A stretch of 64,000 nucleotides of DNA from Micromonospora solifontis (GTDB taxonomy: Bacteria; Actinomycetota; Actinomycetes; Mycobacteriales; Micromonosporaceae), in NCBI RefSeq assembly GCF_003725545.1, contig NZ_RJLN01000015.1, positions 1 through 64,000 of the forward strand, given 5' to 3'. The notes under the pieces are model-generated. The model was not told the origin of the DNA and did no database searches. It worked only from the letters and a program-made list of their open reading frames with translations. Below, one piece after another: positions 8,376 through 17,130 of this stretch; positions within the stretch are counted from its first letter, which is position 1; every line of letters begins with the position of its first letter. Made by a program: the position numbers and the translations under genes.

Positions 8376-8506
8376 CACACCCTCCTTCAAGACCTGGAAG
8401 GCGGCCCGCCCGCGGACAGGGGACGCGGCCGGGCCGCCGGCCCCGGGACCGCAGCCCTCATCGGCGGTACGACCCCGGAGCCCACCCGAGGTCCGACCCC
8501 GCGGTT

Positions 8507-8642
8507 TGCCGAACCAACCGGAGCCGGACATGCTGAGGCTACCCAAAATGTTTGTGTAGGTTGACCCTCTCGATGCGACACGCCAGTTGTTGCAGTTACT
8601 GGTGCAGCCCCGGCATGATCGAGGATGCCGAACCAACCGGAG
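8507..8642 (+). promoter_or_regulatory. Duplicated leader segment with a 9-codon ORF upstream of the GntR gene
   Basis: TGCCGAACCAACCGGAG occurs at 8507-8523 and again at 8626-8642, 119 bp apart. Each copy ends in the same GGAG ribosome site followed within 6-8 bases by an ATG. The downstream copy serves the GntR gene at 8651. The upstream copy opens a mini-ORF at 8530-8559 reading MLRLPKMFV and then TAG. The stretch between them includes the less GC-rich aaaatgtttgtgtaggttgac, a likely promoter area. The duplication is seen directly; its function is unknown. Confidence 0.55.
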
Positions 8643-8650
8643 TCCTCATC

Positions 8651-8881
8651 ATGCCCACAGCCGAACCGCCCTACCGCACGATCGCAAACGACCTCACCGC
8701 GAAGATCAAGTCTGGCGAGTTGAAGCCCGGCGACAAGCTGCCCTCCACCCGGGAGCTGGCCGAGGCCTACGGCGTCCACATGAACACCGCCTCGCGGGCC
8801 CTGTCGCTGCTGCACGACCGCGAGCTGATCACCGGACATCCGGGGCGCGGCACCTACGTGGCCGAGCGTTCCGGGCAGTGA
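8651..8881 (+). CDS. GntR-family regulator consisting of the winged-helix domain only
   Basis: 76 residues, essentially the whole being a GntR winged helix: YRTIANDLTAKIKSGELKPGDKLPSTRELAEAYGVHMNTASRAL, followed by the wing GHPGRGTYV. Ordinary GntR proteins carry a further effector-binding domain of 100 residues or more; it is absent here, so the protein acts alone or responds to an unknown partner. The ATG at 8651 is chosen for GGAG eight bases upstream and because the DNA-binding domain starts at once. It is divergent from the DivIVA-like gene. A duplicated leader precedes it and a dispersed inverted repeat follows it. Confidence 0.88.
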   Translation: MPTAEPPYRTIANDLTAKIKSGELKPGDKLPSTRELAEAYGVHMNTASRALSLLHDRELITGHPGRGTYVAERSGQ

Positions 8882-8901
8882 GCTCTCACCGCCTGCAAAC
8901 C

Positions 8902-8955
8902 TGATGACGTGAACGACTCAGCGCTTGAGTCGTTCACGCCATCAACTCGAAAGGC
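8902..8955. repeat. Inverted repeat of the GAGTCGTT...CTCGAAAGGC family, short copy
   Basis: TGATGACGTGAACGACTCA (8902-8920) pairs with 8926-8944 around the loop gcgct with one mismatch. The right arm continues as CTCGAAAGGC to 8955. The same arm sequence, including the CTCGAAAGGC end, forms the 30-bp termini of the element at 15661-15794. It sits between the GntR gene and trkH and may also end transcription of the former. Confidence 0.8.
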
Positions 8956-9039
8956 AGCGGGAGGCAACCCCGGCGCCGCCCGCCCGGCACCGGCCCTCGG
9001 ACCGGTCCGGTCGGCAGTTGCCCGGTTCCTGACCTGCCG

Positions 9040-10401
9040 GTGCGGCTCGGGACGGAAGATGACCTGGTGCGCCGCCTGCTGCGTCATCCCGTCCGGCTGG
9101 TGCCGCTCGGGTTCCTGGCGGTGATCCTGCTCGGCACCGGCGTGCTGATGCTGCCCTGGGCCACCAGCCGGGAGGAGTACACCCCGTTCGTCACGGCGCT
9201 TTTCACCTCCACCTCAGCCGTCTCGGTCACGGGGTTGTCGGTCACCGACACCCCGAACTACTGGAACGCGTTCGGCCTGACCACGATCACCGTGCTGACC
9301 CAGATCGGCGGCCTGGGCATCCTCACCGGCGCGGCGCTGGTGATCCTGGCGGTGTCCCGGCAGCTCGGCCTGCGCAACCGGCTCCTCGTGCAGGCCGAGA
9401 CCGCCGAGTTCGGCATCGGCGACGTCCGCTGGCTGCTGATCCGGATCGCCGGCACGGTCTTCGTCACCGAGGCGCTGATGACCGTCGTGGTCGCCGGCCG
9501 CCTCTGGCTGCGCTACGACTACGGCTTCCGGTCGGCGCTCGGCAACGCCCTCTTCCACTCGATCGAGGCGTTCAACAACGGCGGCTTCACCCTCTACTCG
9601 GACAGTCTGGTCGCCTTCGGCGAGGACCCCTGGGTGGCGCTGCCGCTGAGCCTGGGCGCGATCATCGGTGGACTCGGCTTCCCGGCACTCTTCGAGGCCG
9701 TCCGCGAGTGGCGACGGCCGGCCGGCTGGACGATCGCCACCAAGCTGACCATCTGGGGCAGCCTGGCGCTGGTCGGCCTCGGCTTCGGTTACCTGTTGCT
9801 CGCCGAGTGGACCAACCCGTACACCATCGGCACCTACAGCGCCTGGGGCAAGGTGCTCGCCTCGTTCGCCCAGATCGCGTTGAGCCGGACCGGCGGCTTC
9901 GACGTGATCAACATTGCCAGGCTCAGCGAGGAGAGCTACCCGCTGTTCATCGTGCTGATGTTCATCGGCGGCGGCAGTGCCAGCACCGCGGGCGGGATCA
10001 AGGTCTCCACGTTCTTCCTCCTCGCCTTCGTGATCTGGGCGGAGGTGCGGGGCGAACCCGACGTCACCGTCGGCGGCCGGCGGATCGCCAACGCCAGCCA
10101 GCGGCAGGCGCTGACCGTGGCGCTGCTCAGCGTGGCCCTGGTGGTCGGCGGCGCGGTGGGGCTGATCCTGCTCACCGAGGGCGTACCCAACTTCGCCGCG
10201 ATCTTCGAGGTCACCTCCGCGTTCAGCACCACCGGGCTCTCCGTCGGCCTCGCCCCGCGACTGCCGGAACCCGGCAAGTACCTGCTGACCGCGCTCATGT
10301 ACATCGGCCGGGTCGGCCCGCTCACCCTCGGGTCGGCGATCGCGTTGAACACCCGGCGACGCCTGTACCGCTACCCGGAGGAGCAACCCATTGTCGGCTA
10401 G
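9040..10401 (+). CDS. trkH: TrkH/KtrB-type potassium uptake channel subunit
   Basis: A 453-residue integral membrane protein with the four pore repeats of the Trk/Ktr/HKT superfamily. The filter loops are STSAVSVTGLS, EAFNNGGFT, LSRTGGFD and TSAFSTTGLS, each with the filter Gly. It imports K+ with gating by a cytoplasmic RCK protein, which is encoded by the overlapping downstream gene. The start is the GTG at 9040 (MRLGTEDDLVRRLLRHP); no good ribosome site precedes it, so the start is less certain than the identity. The 11-bp overlap with trkA implies coupled translation. Confidence 0.92.
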   Translation: MRLGTEDDLVRRLLRHPVRLVPLGFLAVILLGTGVLMLPWATSREEYTPFVTALFTSTSAVSVTGLSVTDTPNYWNAFGLTTITVLTQIGGLGILTGAALVILAVSRQLGLRNRLLVQAETAEFGIGDVRWLLIRIAGTVFVTEALMTVVVAGRLWLRYDYGFRSALGNALFHSIEAFNNGGFTLYSDSLVAFGEDPWVALPLSLGAIIGGLGFPALFEAVREWRRPAGWTIATKLTIWGSLALVGLGFGYLLLAEWTNPYTIGTYSAWGKVLASFAQIALSRTGGFDVINIARLSEESYPLFIVLMFIGGGSASTAGGIKVSTFFLLAFVIWAEVRGEPDVTVGGRRIANASQRQALTVALLSVALVVGGAVGLILLTEGVPNFAAIFEVTSAFSTTGLSVGLAPRLPEPGKYLLTALMYIGRVGPLTLGSAIALNTRRRLYRYPEEQPIVG

Positions 10402-11059
10402 GAAGACGGACGAGAACGACATCGTGGTGATCGGCCTGGGCCGGTTCGGCTCCCACCTGGCCGGCTCCCTGGCGCGGCTCGACCATGAGGTGCTGGCCAT
10501 CGACCGCAGCCCGGAGCGGGTCCAGCGCTGGTCAGCCGAGCTGGACCGGGTGGTCCAGGCGGACGCCACCGAGGAGGGCGCGCTGCGCCAGCTCGGCGTG
10601 GCCGAGTTCCAGCGGGCGGTGGTCGCGATCGGCGCCTCCGTCGAGGCGAGCGTGCTCACCGTGCTGGCCCTCACGGAGCTGGGCGTACCGCAGATCTGGG
10701 CCCGGGCCACCTCGGAGAAACACGCGAAGATCCTCGCCTCCGTGGGCGCGCACCACGTGATCTTCCCGGAGGCGGAGACCGGCGAGCGGGTCGCGCATCT
10801 GATCATCAGCAAGATGCTGGACTTCATCGAGTTCGACGACCAGTTCGCCATCGCCAAGGTGCGCGTACCCGGAACGATGGTGGGGCGGTCGCTGCGCGAC
10901 ATGCCCCCGGCGGAGCGGTGCGGGGTGATGGTGGTCGGCGCGAAGCTCCCCGGCGAGCCGTTCCGCTACGCGACCCCGGACACGGTGCTCCGCCCCGACA
11001 GCGTGCTCATCGTTGAGGGCAGCATCACCCAGGTGCAGCGCTTCGCCTCGCTCGGCTGA
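10391..11059 (+). CDS. trkA: TrkA/KtrA-type RCK regulatory subunit of potassium uptake
   Basis: A 222-residue cytoplasmic protein with an RCK_N Rossmann domain (VVIGLGRFGSHLAGSL, acidic AIDRS after beta2) and a C-terminal RCK_C domain (RVPGTMVGRSLRDM to the end). It forms a ring that gates the TrkH/KtrB channel in response to nucleotides. The start is a TTG at 10391 inside the last codons of trkH, giving an 11-bp overlap. An internal GTG would cut into the Rossmann strand. It is convergent with the kinase gene 48 bases away. Confidence 0.93.
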   Translation: MSARKTDENDIVVIGLGRFGSHLAGSLARLDHEVLAIDRSPERVQRWSAELDRVVQADATEEGALRQLGVAEFQRAVVAIGASVEASVLTVLALTELGVPQIWARATSEKHAKILASVGAHHVIFPEAETGERVAHLIISKMLDFIEFDDQFAIAKVRVPGTMVGRSLRDMPPAERCGVMVVGAKLPGEPFRYATPDTVLRPDSVLIVEGSITQVQRFASLG

Positions 11060-11106
11060 GCGTCACTTCTTGCCCTTGCCGCCGTGACCACCCCCCTTCG
11101 GCTGCT

Positions 11107-12720
11107 TCACTTTCCTTTTCCCTTGCCGTCGTCCTTGCCCTTCGGGGGCTTCGCCGGCTTGGCCTTCCCGCCGCCGGGGTTGGGGGGCGAGCCGCTCTTC
11201 GCGGTGGTGGTCTTCGTCGGCGGTCTGGTGGTCGGACTGGCGGGCGACACGGTCGTCGGGACCGAGCCCGCGACCCCGGCGACCTGCACGCCGCAGGTGC
11301 GGTCGCCGACCTTGAACTCCACCGGCAGCGGGTTCACCCCGGTGTAGCTGCCGGTCAGCGACACCTTCTTCGACGCCCCGGGGGCCAACGCCGCGTCCGC
11401 GGCGGGCGGCTGGAGCAGCACGGTACGACCCTGCTGGCGCACCGCCGGCTCGGCCTTCGTGACCGTCTGCTTACCCGGGAAGGTGAAGCTCATCGTCCAG
11501 TCCCGCAGCTCCCGGCGCCCGGTGTTGGTGAGGGTCAGGTCGGCGGTGAAGTCCTTGCCGGTGTCCCGGCGCAGCACGTAGTCGACGGCGCACGGGGTCG
11601 GCTCCGGCAGCGCCATCCGCGCCTCGGTCGGCTCGACCCCTCCGCTGGCCGAGCTCTTCGAGGTCACCCCCCAGATCGAGGCGGTGACCGCGATCAGGCC
11701 CACGGCCGCCACCCCGGCCTCCACCCGGCGCCGCCGCGCCGCCGCCTTGCGGGTACGGGTGCGGACGGCCGAGAAGGGCAGTGCGTCGGTCTCCGACGAC
11801 CAGGGCAGGATGGTGGTGCCCGCGTTCTCCAGCAGCGCCGGGTCGAACTGGCCGAGCGCCGGGGAGACCGGCACGATCGCCGCGATCCCGGCCGCCTCGG
11901 CGAGGGTACGCGCCACCTCGGCGGTCGCCGGGCGGTCCTCGGGGCGCTTGGCCAGGCAGTGCCGGACCAGCTCCTCGACCTCGTCGGGCAGCCCGACCAC
12001 CGGGGGCATCGGGTCCGGCTCGTTGTACATGTGCGCCCGGAGCATCTGGGTGGTGGTGCTGGCCTGCCAGGGCAGCCGGCCGGTGAGCATCCGGTACAGC
12101 AGCAGGCCGACCGCGTACACGTCGGTCGCCGGGGAGACCTGGCCGTTGTCCAGCCGCTCCGGCGCCAGGTACGCGGGCGTGCCGAGCAGCGCCCCGTCCG
12201 GCCCCTTCTCGCTCTCCCCGACCAGCGCCGAGATGCCGAAGTCGACGACCTTCACCCCGGTGGGCGTGAGCATGACATTGCCCGGGGTGACGTCCCGGTG
12301 CACCACGCCCCGGGCGTGCGCGGTGGCCAGCGCCGAGGCCACCTCCGCGCCGATGGTCACCGCCTCCCGCCAGGGCAGCTGCCCGCCACGGCCGAGCCGG
12401 GTGCTCAGCGGACCGCCGTCGACCAGCTCCATGACCACGTACGGCACGGTCAGCCCGACCTGCTCGGACTCGCCGTAGTCGTACACGTTGGTGATGTTGG
12501 GGTGGCACAGCCGCGCGGCGGCCTGCGCCTCGATCCGGATCCGGTGCCGGAACGCCTTGTCGCTGGCGAGCCGGGAGGCGAGCACCTTGACCGCCACCTG
12601 ACGTCCGAGCACCTCGTCGTAGCCGCGCCAGACCACCGACATGCCGCCCGCACCGAGCTGCTCGACCAGCCGGTACCGCTCACCCAGCAGCTGCGCGCCG
12701 CCCCGTTCCGCTGTACCCAT
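11107..12720 (-). CDS. Transmembrane Ser/Thr protein kinase with a CBM2-like extracellular domain
   Basis: 537 residues. The N-terminal Hanks-type kinase domain (about 12-275) shows the GAGGMSVV loop, VAVKVL Lys, alphaC Glu, DFGIS and APE-like LAPERL. In the catalytic loop HRDVTPGN the usual Lys (HRDxKxxN) is Thr. A transmembrane helix follows at about 325-347. The outer domain (about 370-475) begins and ends with Cys and contains LTNTGRRELRDWTMSFTFPG and LAPGASKKVSLTGSYTG, the pattern of a family-2 carbohydrate-binding module. The tail is Thr/Pro-rich and then Lys/Gly-rich. The ATG at 12720 is preceded by AGGA. A role as sensor of polysaccharide or wall material is inference. Confidence 0.88.
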   Translation of the reverse strand: MGTAERGGAQLLGERYRLVEQLGAGGMSVVWRGYDEVLGRQVAVKVLASRLASDKAFRHRIRIEAQAAARLCHPNITNVYDYGESEQVGLTVPYVVMELVDGGPLSTRLGRGGQLPWREAVTIGAEVASALATAHARGVVHRDVTPGNVMLTPTGVKVVDFGISALVGESEKGPDGALLGTPAYLAPERLDNGQVSPATDVYAVGLLLYRMLTGRLPWQASTTTQMLRAHMYNEPDPMPPVVGLPDEVEELVRHCLAKRPEDRPATAEVARTLAEAAGIAAIVPVSPALGQFDPALLENAGTTILPWSSETDALPFSAVRTRTRKAAARRRRVEAGVAAVGLIAVTASIWGVTSKSSASGGVEPTEARMALPEPTPCAVDYVLRRDTGKDFTADLTLTNTGRRELRDWTMSFTFPGKQTVTKAEPAVRQQGRTVLLQPPAADAALAPGASKKVSLTGSYTGVNPLPVEFKVGDRTCGVQVAGVAGSVPTTVSPASPTTRPPTKTTTAKSGSPPNPGGGKAKPAKPPKGKDDGKGKGK

Positions 12721-12791
12721 GGTCGGTCCTGTTGCCCGAGGTCGGCCCTCGTACACCTGGTGGGTCGGAATCGGTCAGAAATGTCACCCGT

Positions 12792-14345
12792 TCAGGCGGT
12801 CGCGAGAAGTTGGTCCACCGGGGCGTAGTCGTCGGTCAGCACCAGCGTGTCCCCGACGAACCCGGCCAGCTCGTCGCCGTGCAGCAGCATGGCCGGCTCG
12901 GGCAGCAGCGGCAGCTGGGCCTGGATCCGGGCCAGCGGCAGCGGCGTGTCGGCGGCGACGATCAGGAAGTTCGCGCCGTGCTGCCCGGCGATCGCCCCGG
13001 GCGGGGCGATGAGCGCGACGTGCCGGAACTCGGCGGCGACGGTGGCCAGCTCGGCCCGGATGAAGCGGTCCGGCGGCAGGTCGATGACGTTCTGCACGTA
13101 GATCCCGCCGGGGCGGAGCACCCGGCGGACCTCGGCGGCCATCTCCCGGGTGGCCAGGTGCCAGGGCACCACCAGGTGCCCGAAGGCGTCCCCGACGATC
13201 AGGTCCCGGCTGTCGGTCGGTTCCGCGCCGAGCAGGATCCGGGCGTCCCCGACCCGGGCGCGCAGCCGCGGCCCGGTGCGTACGCCCAACTCCCGCCGGT
13301 CCAGGTCGACCAGGCCGCCGTCGATCTCGAAGACCAGGTTGTCGCTGCCGGGTCGGGTCGCGGCGACGTAGCGGGGGATGGTGAAGCCACCGCCGCCCAG
13401 GTGCAGCGCGTCCAGGGGCCGGCCCGCCGGCGCGGCCAGGTCGGCGACCAGGCCGATCCACTGGGTGTACGCGTACTTCAGGTGGGTCGGGTCGGCCAGG
13501 TCGACGTACGAGTGCTGCGCGGAGTTGAGGTAGAGGTAGCGGCCCTGGGTCCACTGCTCGTCCACCTCGACCCGGGCGCAGTGGTACGCCGTCTCCACGT
13601 CGCACGGGTTCGGCGCGACGGCGGAGAGCCCCGCCCCGGCCAGGCCCAGCACCGCCAGGGCGGCCCTGGTCCGGCCCCGACCCGGCAGCCCGGCCCTCGC
13701 CCGCCGCCGCAGGTACGCCCCGAGCACCAGCCCGGTCACCCCGAGCACGGCGGCCAGCCCGAGCACGATCGCCGTGCTGGGCAGCGCCGCCACCAGCACG
13801 AAGCCGGTGACCAGGGTGGCGGTGATGCCGCCGAGCGTGCCGATACCGGAGAGCCGGCCCACCACCTGCCCGGTCCGGCGCAGGTCGGCGAGCTGGAGCT
13901 TGACCACCAGCGGGGTCACCCCGGCGAGCAGCGCCGCCGGCAGCAGCACCGCCAGCGCGGTCAGCAGCAGCACCGCGCCCGCCGCGCCGCCGCGCAGCGC
14001 CTCACCGGCGTACCGGACGACGGGCAGGGTGACCGCGGTGGCGATGCCCGCCAGCACCAGCGCCGGGGCGAGCAGCGTGCGCGGGTCCCGGCGGTCGGCG
14101 AGCCAGCCACCCATCCACGCCCCGTACGCGATGGCGCCCAGCGCCATGCCGATGACCGAGCTGGTCACCTGGAGGGTCACCCCGACGTACGGGCCGACCA
14201 GGCGGAGCGAGACGGTCTCCAGGACCAGCACCGCCCCGCTGGAGAGGAAGACCAGGAACGGGGCCAGCCCGTTCGGCAGGGCCCGGGGCGGGGTCGGCGC
14301 GGCCGGCGCGGACTCCGCCAGGACGTCGGACGATGTGCTGCTCAC
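12792..14345 (-). CDS. Membrane-fused spermidine-synthase-like protein
   Basis: 517 residues in two parts. The N-terminal half (about 25-235) has six to eight hydrophobic helices resembling an MFS-like module. The C-terminal half (about 290-500) is a polyamine-synthase-type Rossmann domain with LHLGGGGFTIPRY, the acidic FEIDGGLVDL and the catalytic-Asp region IVGDAFGHLVVP. Such fused MFS/spermidine synthase proteins are common in actinobacteria. Whether they transfer aminopropyl groups is rarely shown. The start is a GTG at 14345 with no strong ribosome site. The gene ends 71 bases upstream of the kinase start, on the same strand. Confidence 0.85.
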   Translation of the reverse strand: MSSTSSDVLAESAPAAPTPPRALPNGLAPFLVFLSSGAVLVLETVSLRLVGPYVGVTLQVTSSVIGMALGAIAYGAWMGGWLADRRDPRTLLAPALVLAGIATAVTLPVVRYAGEALRGGAAGAVLLLTALAVLLPAALLAGVTPLVVKLQLADLRRTGQVVGRLSGIGTLGGITATLVTGFVLVAALPSTAIVLGLAAVLGVTGLVLGAYLRRRARAGLPGRGRTRAALAVLGLAGAGLSAVAPNPCDVETAYHCARVEVDEQWTQGRYLYLNSAQHSYVDLADPTHLKYAYTQWIGLVADLAAPAGRPLDALHLGGGGFTIPRYVAATRPGSDNLVFEIDGGLVDLDRRELGVRTGPRLRARVGDARILLGAEPTDSRDLIVGDAFGHLVVPWHLATREMAAEVRRVLRPGGIYVQNVIDLPPDRFIRAELATVAAEFRHVALIAPPGAIAGQHGANFLIVAADTPLPLARIQAQLPLLPEPAMLLHGDELAGFVGDTLVLTDDYAPVDQLLATA

Positions 14346-14381
14346 CGTCGCGATGTTACGCAGCGTCGCCGGCCACCCGGG

Positions 14382-15422
14382 TCAGTACATCGAAATATGA
14401 ACATGGTTTGTGTGGTCGGCGGCCGGGCTGCCGCCGCCGCTGTACGCCCGCCAGCCGGTGTTCGGCATCCAGATCTGCCGGTACCAGATGACGTACATGA
14501 TGCCCAGCCGGCTGGCGTTGTTCTTGGCCCAGCTCGCCAGGCTGTCCCCGTACGCCTTGTCCCCGCCGGTGGCCGAGACGTCCTCGAAGCCGTTCTTGGC
14601 GGCGGCGAAGTCGCAGGCCCGGCCCTTGGGGTGTTCGCCGTCGCCACCGCTGCGGTGGCAGGAGACGTAGCGCTTGTAGCCGGCCGCCTGGGCCTGCTGG
14701 AGCATGTGCAGGGTGCGCGGGGTGATGCAGCCGTCGGCCGGCGTCGGGTCGTTCACCGAGCAGGACTCCGACGGCCAGGAGCCGTCCGGGTTGCGCGGTG
14801 CCGGCTTCGCCGACGACGAGCCGCCGCTGAACCCGGACCCGGCCCCGGAACTCACCTTGGCCAGGGCGATCTCGGCGTCCCGCTTCTTCTTGGCCAGGAT
14901 CGCGAGCTGCTTCTGCTGCTCCCGGACCTCGGTGTCGATGGCCAGCTTGGCCTGGGAGGCCTTGACCTTGGCCTCGTTCAAATCGTGCAGCCGCTTGCTG
15001 TCCCGCTGCGCCATCACGTCCAGCTCGGCGGCGCGCTTGAGGAAGTCGTTCGGGCCGGAGCTGGCCAGCAGCACCGACACCGGGGTGAGCCGGCCCACCC
15101 GGTACGACTGTGCGGCCACCTCGCCGACCTGCCCGGTCAGCTCGACCAGGCGTACCTCGAGCTGCTTGTACTCCACCGCGAGCGCGGCCTGCCGGCGCTT
15201 CGAGTTGTCCAGCTTGTTCTTGGCCTCGATGTGCCCCCTGGCCGCCGCGTCGAGGGCGGCCCGCAGCTGCTTGCTACCGCCCTCGTTGGGCGCGCTCGGG
15301 CTGGGTGCCGCGGTGGCCGGCCCGGCCGGGGCGAGGCCCGCGCCGAGCAGCAGAGCCGTCGCGCTGAGCAGCGCGAGCAACGGCCGGCGGACCCGCCGCC
15401 GGATGAGCCTGGTCCTGGGCAC
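14382..15422 (-). CDS. Secreted coiled-coil protein with M15-like (ARB-07466-type) peptidase domain
   Basis: 346 residues. A signal peptide (RLIRRRVRRPLLALLSATALLLGAG) is followed by a long coiled coil (about 50-200) like those of PcsB/RipA-type wall hydrolases. A Gly/Ser linker leads to a C-terminal domain (about 225-346). Here HPKGRACDFAA plus the final NHVHISMY reproduce the HxxGxxxD...HxH zinc ligands of M15-like peptidases. It probably acts on peptidoglycan outside the membrane, with the coiled coil as regulatory domain. The GTG at 15422 is preceded by GAAGGA; an open extension upstream is Arg-rich and unlikely. Catalytic activity is inferred from motifs. Confidence 0.82.
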   Translation of the reverse strand: MPRTRLIRRRVRRPLLALLSATALLLGAGLAPAGPATAAPSPSAPNEGGSKQLRAALDAAARGHIEAKNKLDNSKRRQAALAVEYKQLEVRLVELTGQVGEVAAQSYRVGRLTPVSVLLASSGPNDFLKRAAELDVMAQRDSKRLHDLNEAKVKASQAKLAIDTEVREQQKQLAILAKKKRDAEIALAKVSSGAGSGFSGGSSSAKPAPRNPDGSWPSESCSVNDPTPADGCITPRTLHMLQQAQAAGYKRYVSCHRSGGDGEHPKGRACDFAAAKNGFEDVSATGGDKAYGDSLASWAKNNASRLGIMYVIWYRQIWMPNTGWRAYSGGGSPAADHTNHVHISMY

Positions 15423-15875
15423 GAAAGCGTCCTTCCGTCGACCGCCGGCCCCCGGTCGACACTCGGCGCGGCGGCGGCTCCACCGGCGCCGGACGGCGGC
15501 CTGCTGGCGGAGACCGCCGGTCACGATACCGGACCACGCGCGCCGCGCCAGGCCCCCGACCTGCGAGGGTGGCCGATGTCGACGCAGCGTGCCGGCGCCC
15601 TCCGGCTGGCGTGACGATCATGGGCGGGCGACGGACGACGGGCGACGGGCCCTTGTCGCAGCCTTTCGAGCTGACATCACCAACGACTCACCAGTTCGCC
15701 CGCTACGGCGAGCGGGCGGCACGACGCGGCATCGCGGCCGAGTGCCGGCTGTCGACATGGGCGATGAGTCGTTTACGACATCAGCTCGAAAGGCGGCCCC
15801 GACCCCAACGACGCCTCGGCGGCTGACGGAAAGAGCGCGCACGGCCGGTCCGGCCGGACGCCGCGCCGCGACCGG
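15423..15875. other. Gene-free region containing a MITE-like element
   Basis: 453 bases between two minus-strand genes. It contains the promoter side of the M15-like gene and the 134-bp inverted-repeat element at 15661-15794. Short open frames exist on both strands but run through the repeat arms and resemble no protein. Confidence 0.7.
15661..15794. repeat. MITE-like element with ~30-bp terminal inverted repeats
   Basis: GCCTTTCGAGCTGA plus 16 further bases (15661-15690) form an inverted repeat with 15765-15794. The outer 14 and inner 8 positions (ACGACTCA) match, with mismatches between them. The 74-bp interior contains a smaller hairpin (CGCCCGC...GCGGGCG) and no plausible gene. The arm sequence recurs at 8902-8955. 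Size and terminal symmetry suggest a miniature transposable element. No clear target-site duplication was found. Confidence 0.75.
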
Positions 15876-16685
15876 TCAGCCGGCGAGCAGCGCGGAGCGG
15901 ACCTCGTCCCAGATCTCCGGGCTGGCCGCCACCAGCAGGCCCCGGCCGTCGTCGGCCGGGCGGTAGTCGGTGCCGTCGAAGCGCCGGGCCACCCCGCCGG
16001 CCTCGCGCACCAGCAGCGTGCCGGGGGCATGGTCCCAGGGAAGGGTGCGCCAGAACAGGACGAACTGCTGGGCGCCGGTGAGGATGTCCAGGTATTCCCG
16101 GCCGGCGCAGTGCTGGCCGGGGAGCAGCTCGCCGATCCGCGCGCCGCCCGCCTCCACGGCCCGCCGGGCGTCCGGGGGGAGGAACCGGGTCATCGCGGTG
16201 CCGCGCAGCGCGCCGACCTGCGGTGCGGGCCGGTCGTTGCGCACGGTCGCGCCGTCCAGCCGGGTGCCCGCGCCGGTCCGGCACGCGGCCAGCGTGCCGT
16301 CCAGCGGGTCGTACACCCAGGAGGCGACCGGCGCGCCGTCGGTCAGCAGGGCCACCATCAGCGCGAACGGCCGCCGGCCGGCGGCGAAGTTGGCGGTGCC
16401 GTCCACCGGGTCGACCAGCCAGACGTCGCCCGCGCCCCGCAGGTGGCGCAGCAGGTCCGGGTCCTCGGCGACCGCTTCCTCGCCGACCACCACGGAGCCG
16501 GGGCGCAGCTGCCGCAGCCGGGCGGAGATGAACTCCTCGGCCCGGCGGTCGGCGACCGTGACCAGCTCGCCGGGCGCCTTCTCGGTGATGTCCGCGTCGT
16601 CGAGCCGCCGGAACATCGGCACCACGACCGTCGCCGCGGCCTCCCGCAGCAGCGCGCCGACGTCGTCCAGCAGCCGGTCAGCCAC
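15876..16685 (-). CDS. Inositol-monophosphatase family phosphatase
   Basis: 269 residues with the complete metal-binding set of the IMPase/FBPase family: [14 protein letters not shown] and [15 protein letters not shown]. The enzyme hydrolyses a sugar or inositol phosphate, or acts as 3'-phosphoadenosine or histidinol phosphatase; the family motifs do not decide the substrate. The GTG start at 16685 lies inside the end of the upstream receiver gene (8-bp overlap). It is therefore the last gene of the signalling operon 15876-19984. Co-occurrence with a phosphorelay may be only operon packing. Confidence 0.88.
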   Translation of the reverse strand: MADRLLDDVGALLREAAATVVVPMFRRLDDADITEKAPGELVTVADRRAEEFISARLRQLRPGSVVVGEEAVAEDPDLLRHLRGAGDVWLVDPVDGTANFAAGRRPFALMVALLTDGAPVASWVYDPLDGTLAACRTGAGTRLDGATVRNDRPAPQVGALRGTAMTRFLPPDARRAVEAGGARIGELLPGQHCAGREYLDILTGAQQFVLFWRTLPWDHAPGTLLVREAGGVARRFDGTDYRPADDGRGLLVAASPEIWDEVRSALLAG

Positions 16686-17130
16686 GCGGCGGCAGCTTGA
16701 CCACGCTGACGAAGAACTCGTCGATCTGGCGGACCACCGAGATGAAGCGCTCGAAGTCCACCGGCTTGGTCACGTAGGCGTTGGCGTGCAGCTGGTAGCT
16801 GCGCAGGATGTCCTCGTCGGCCTGGGAGGTGGTGAGCACCACGACCGGGATCCGGCAGAGCTGCTCGTCCTTCTTGATCTCCTCCAGCACCTCCCGGCCG
16901 TCCCGGCGGGGCAGGTTCAGGTCGAGCAGGATCAGGTCGGGGGCCACCGCGTCCGCGTACTGGCCCTCGCGCCGCAGGTAGGCCAGCGCCTCGGCGCCGT
17001 CGGAGACGACCGTGAGGCGGTTGCGGAGCTTGTGCTCCTCGAACGCCTCCTGGGTCATCAGCACGTCGCCCGGGTCGTCCTCGACGAGGAGCACCTCGAT
17101 CGGGCTTTTGCCGTCTGCCGGCGCGGTCAT
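16678..17130 (-). CDS. Stand-alone response regulator (Rcp1/CheY-like receiver)
   Basis: 150 residues, a single receiver domain without output. It has the acidic pair EDD, phospho-acceptor Asp in LILLDLNLP, switch Thr in VVLTTS and the KPVDF Lys. It is of the Rcp1 subfamily, which partners phytochrome-like and similar histidine kinases. Its ATG at 17130 overlaps the stop of the kinase gene (ATGA), so the two are co-translated and almost certainly cognate. The output must be by protein interaction, possibly with the PP2C phosphatase encoded at the head of the operon. Confidence 0.92.
   Translation of the reverse strand: MTAPADGKSPIEVLLVEDDPGDVLMTQEAFEEHKLRNRLTVVSDGAEALAYLRREGQYADAVAPDLILLDLNLPRRDGREVLEEIKKDEQLCRIPVVVLTTSQADEDILRSYQLHANAYVTKPVDFERFISVVRQIDEFFVSVVKLPPRG

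Noticed and set aside
8376..8636. N-terminal extension of the DivIVA-like protein to 8636
   Set aside because: The frame is open, but the ribosome site AGGAGG directly before 8375 and the family start argue for the short form.
8909..9124. 71-residue ORF with a CRCGSGRK...C motif resembling a SEC-C zinc site
   Set aside because: It starts in the repeat arm and overlaps the beginning of trkH. The motif is formed by chance in the alternative frame.
15569..15842. Short ORFs on both strands through the MITE-like element
   Set aside because: They consist mostly of the repeat arms, have no ribosome site and no recognisable protein pattern.
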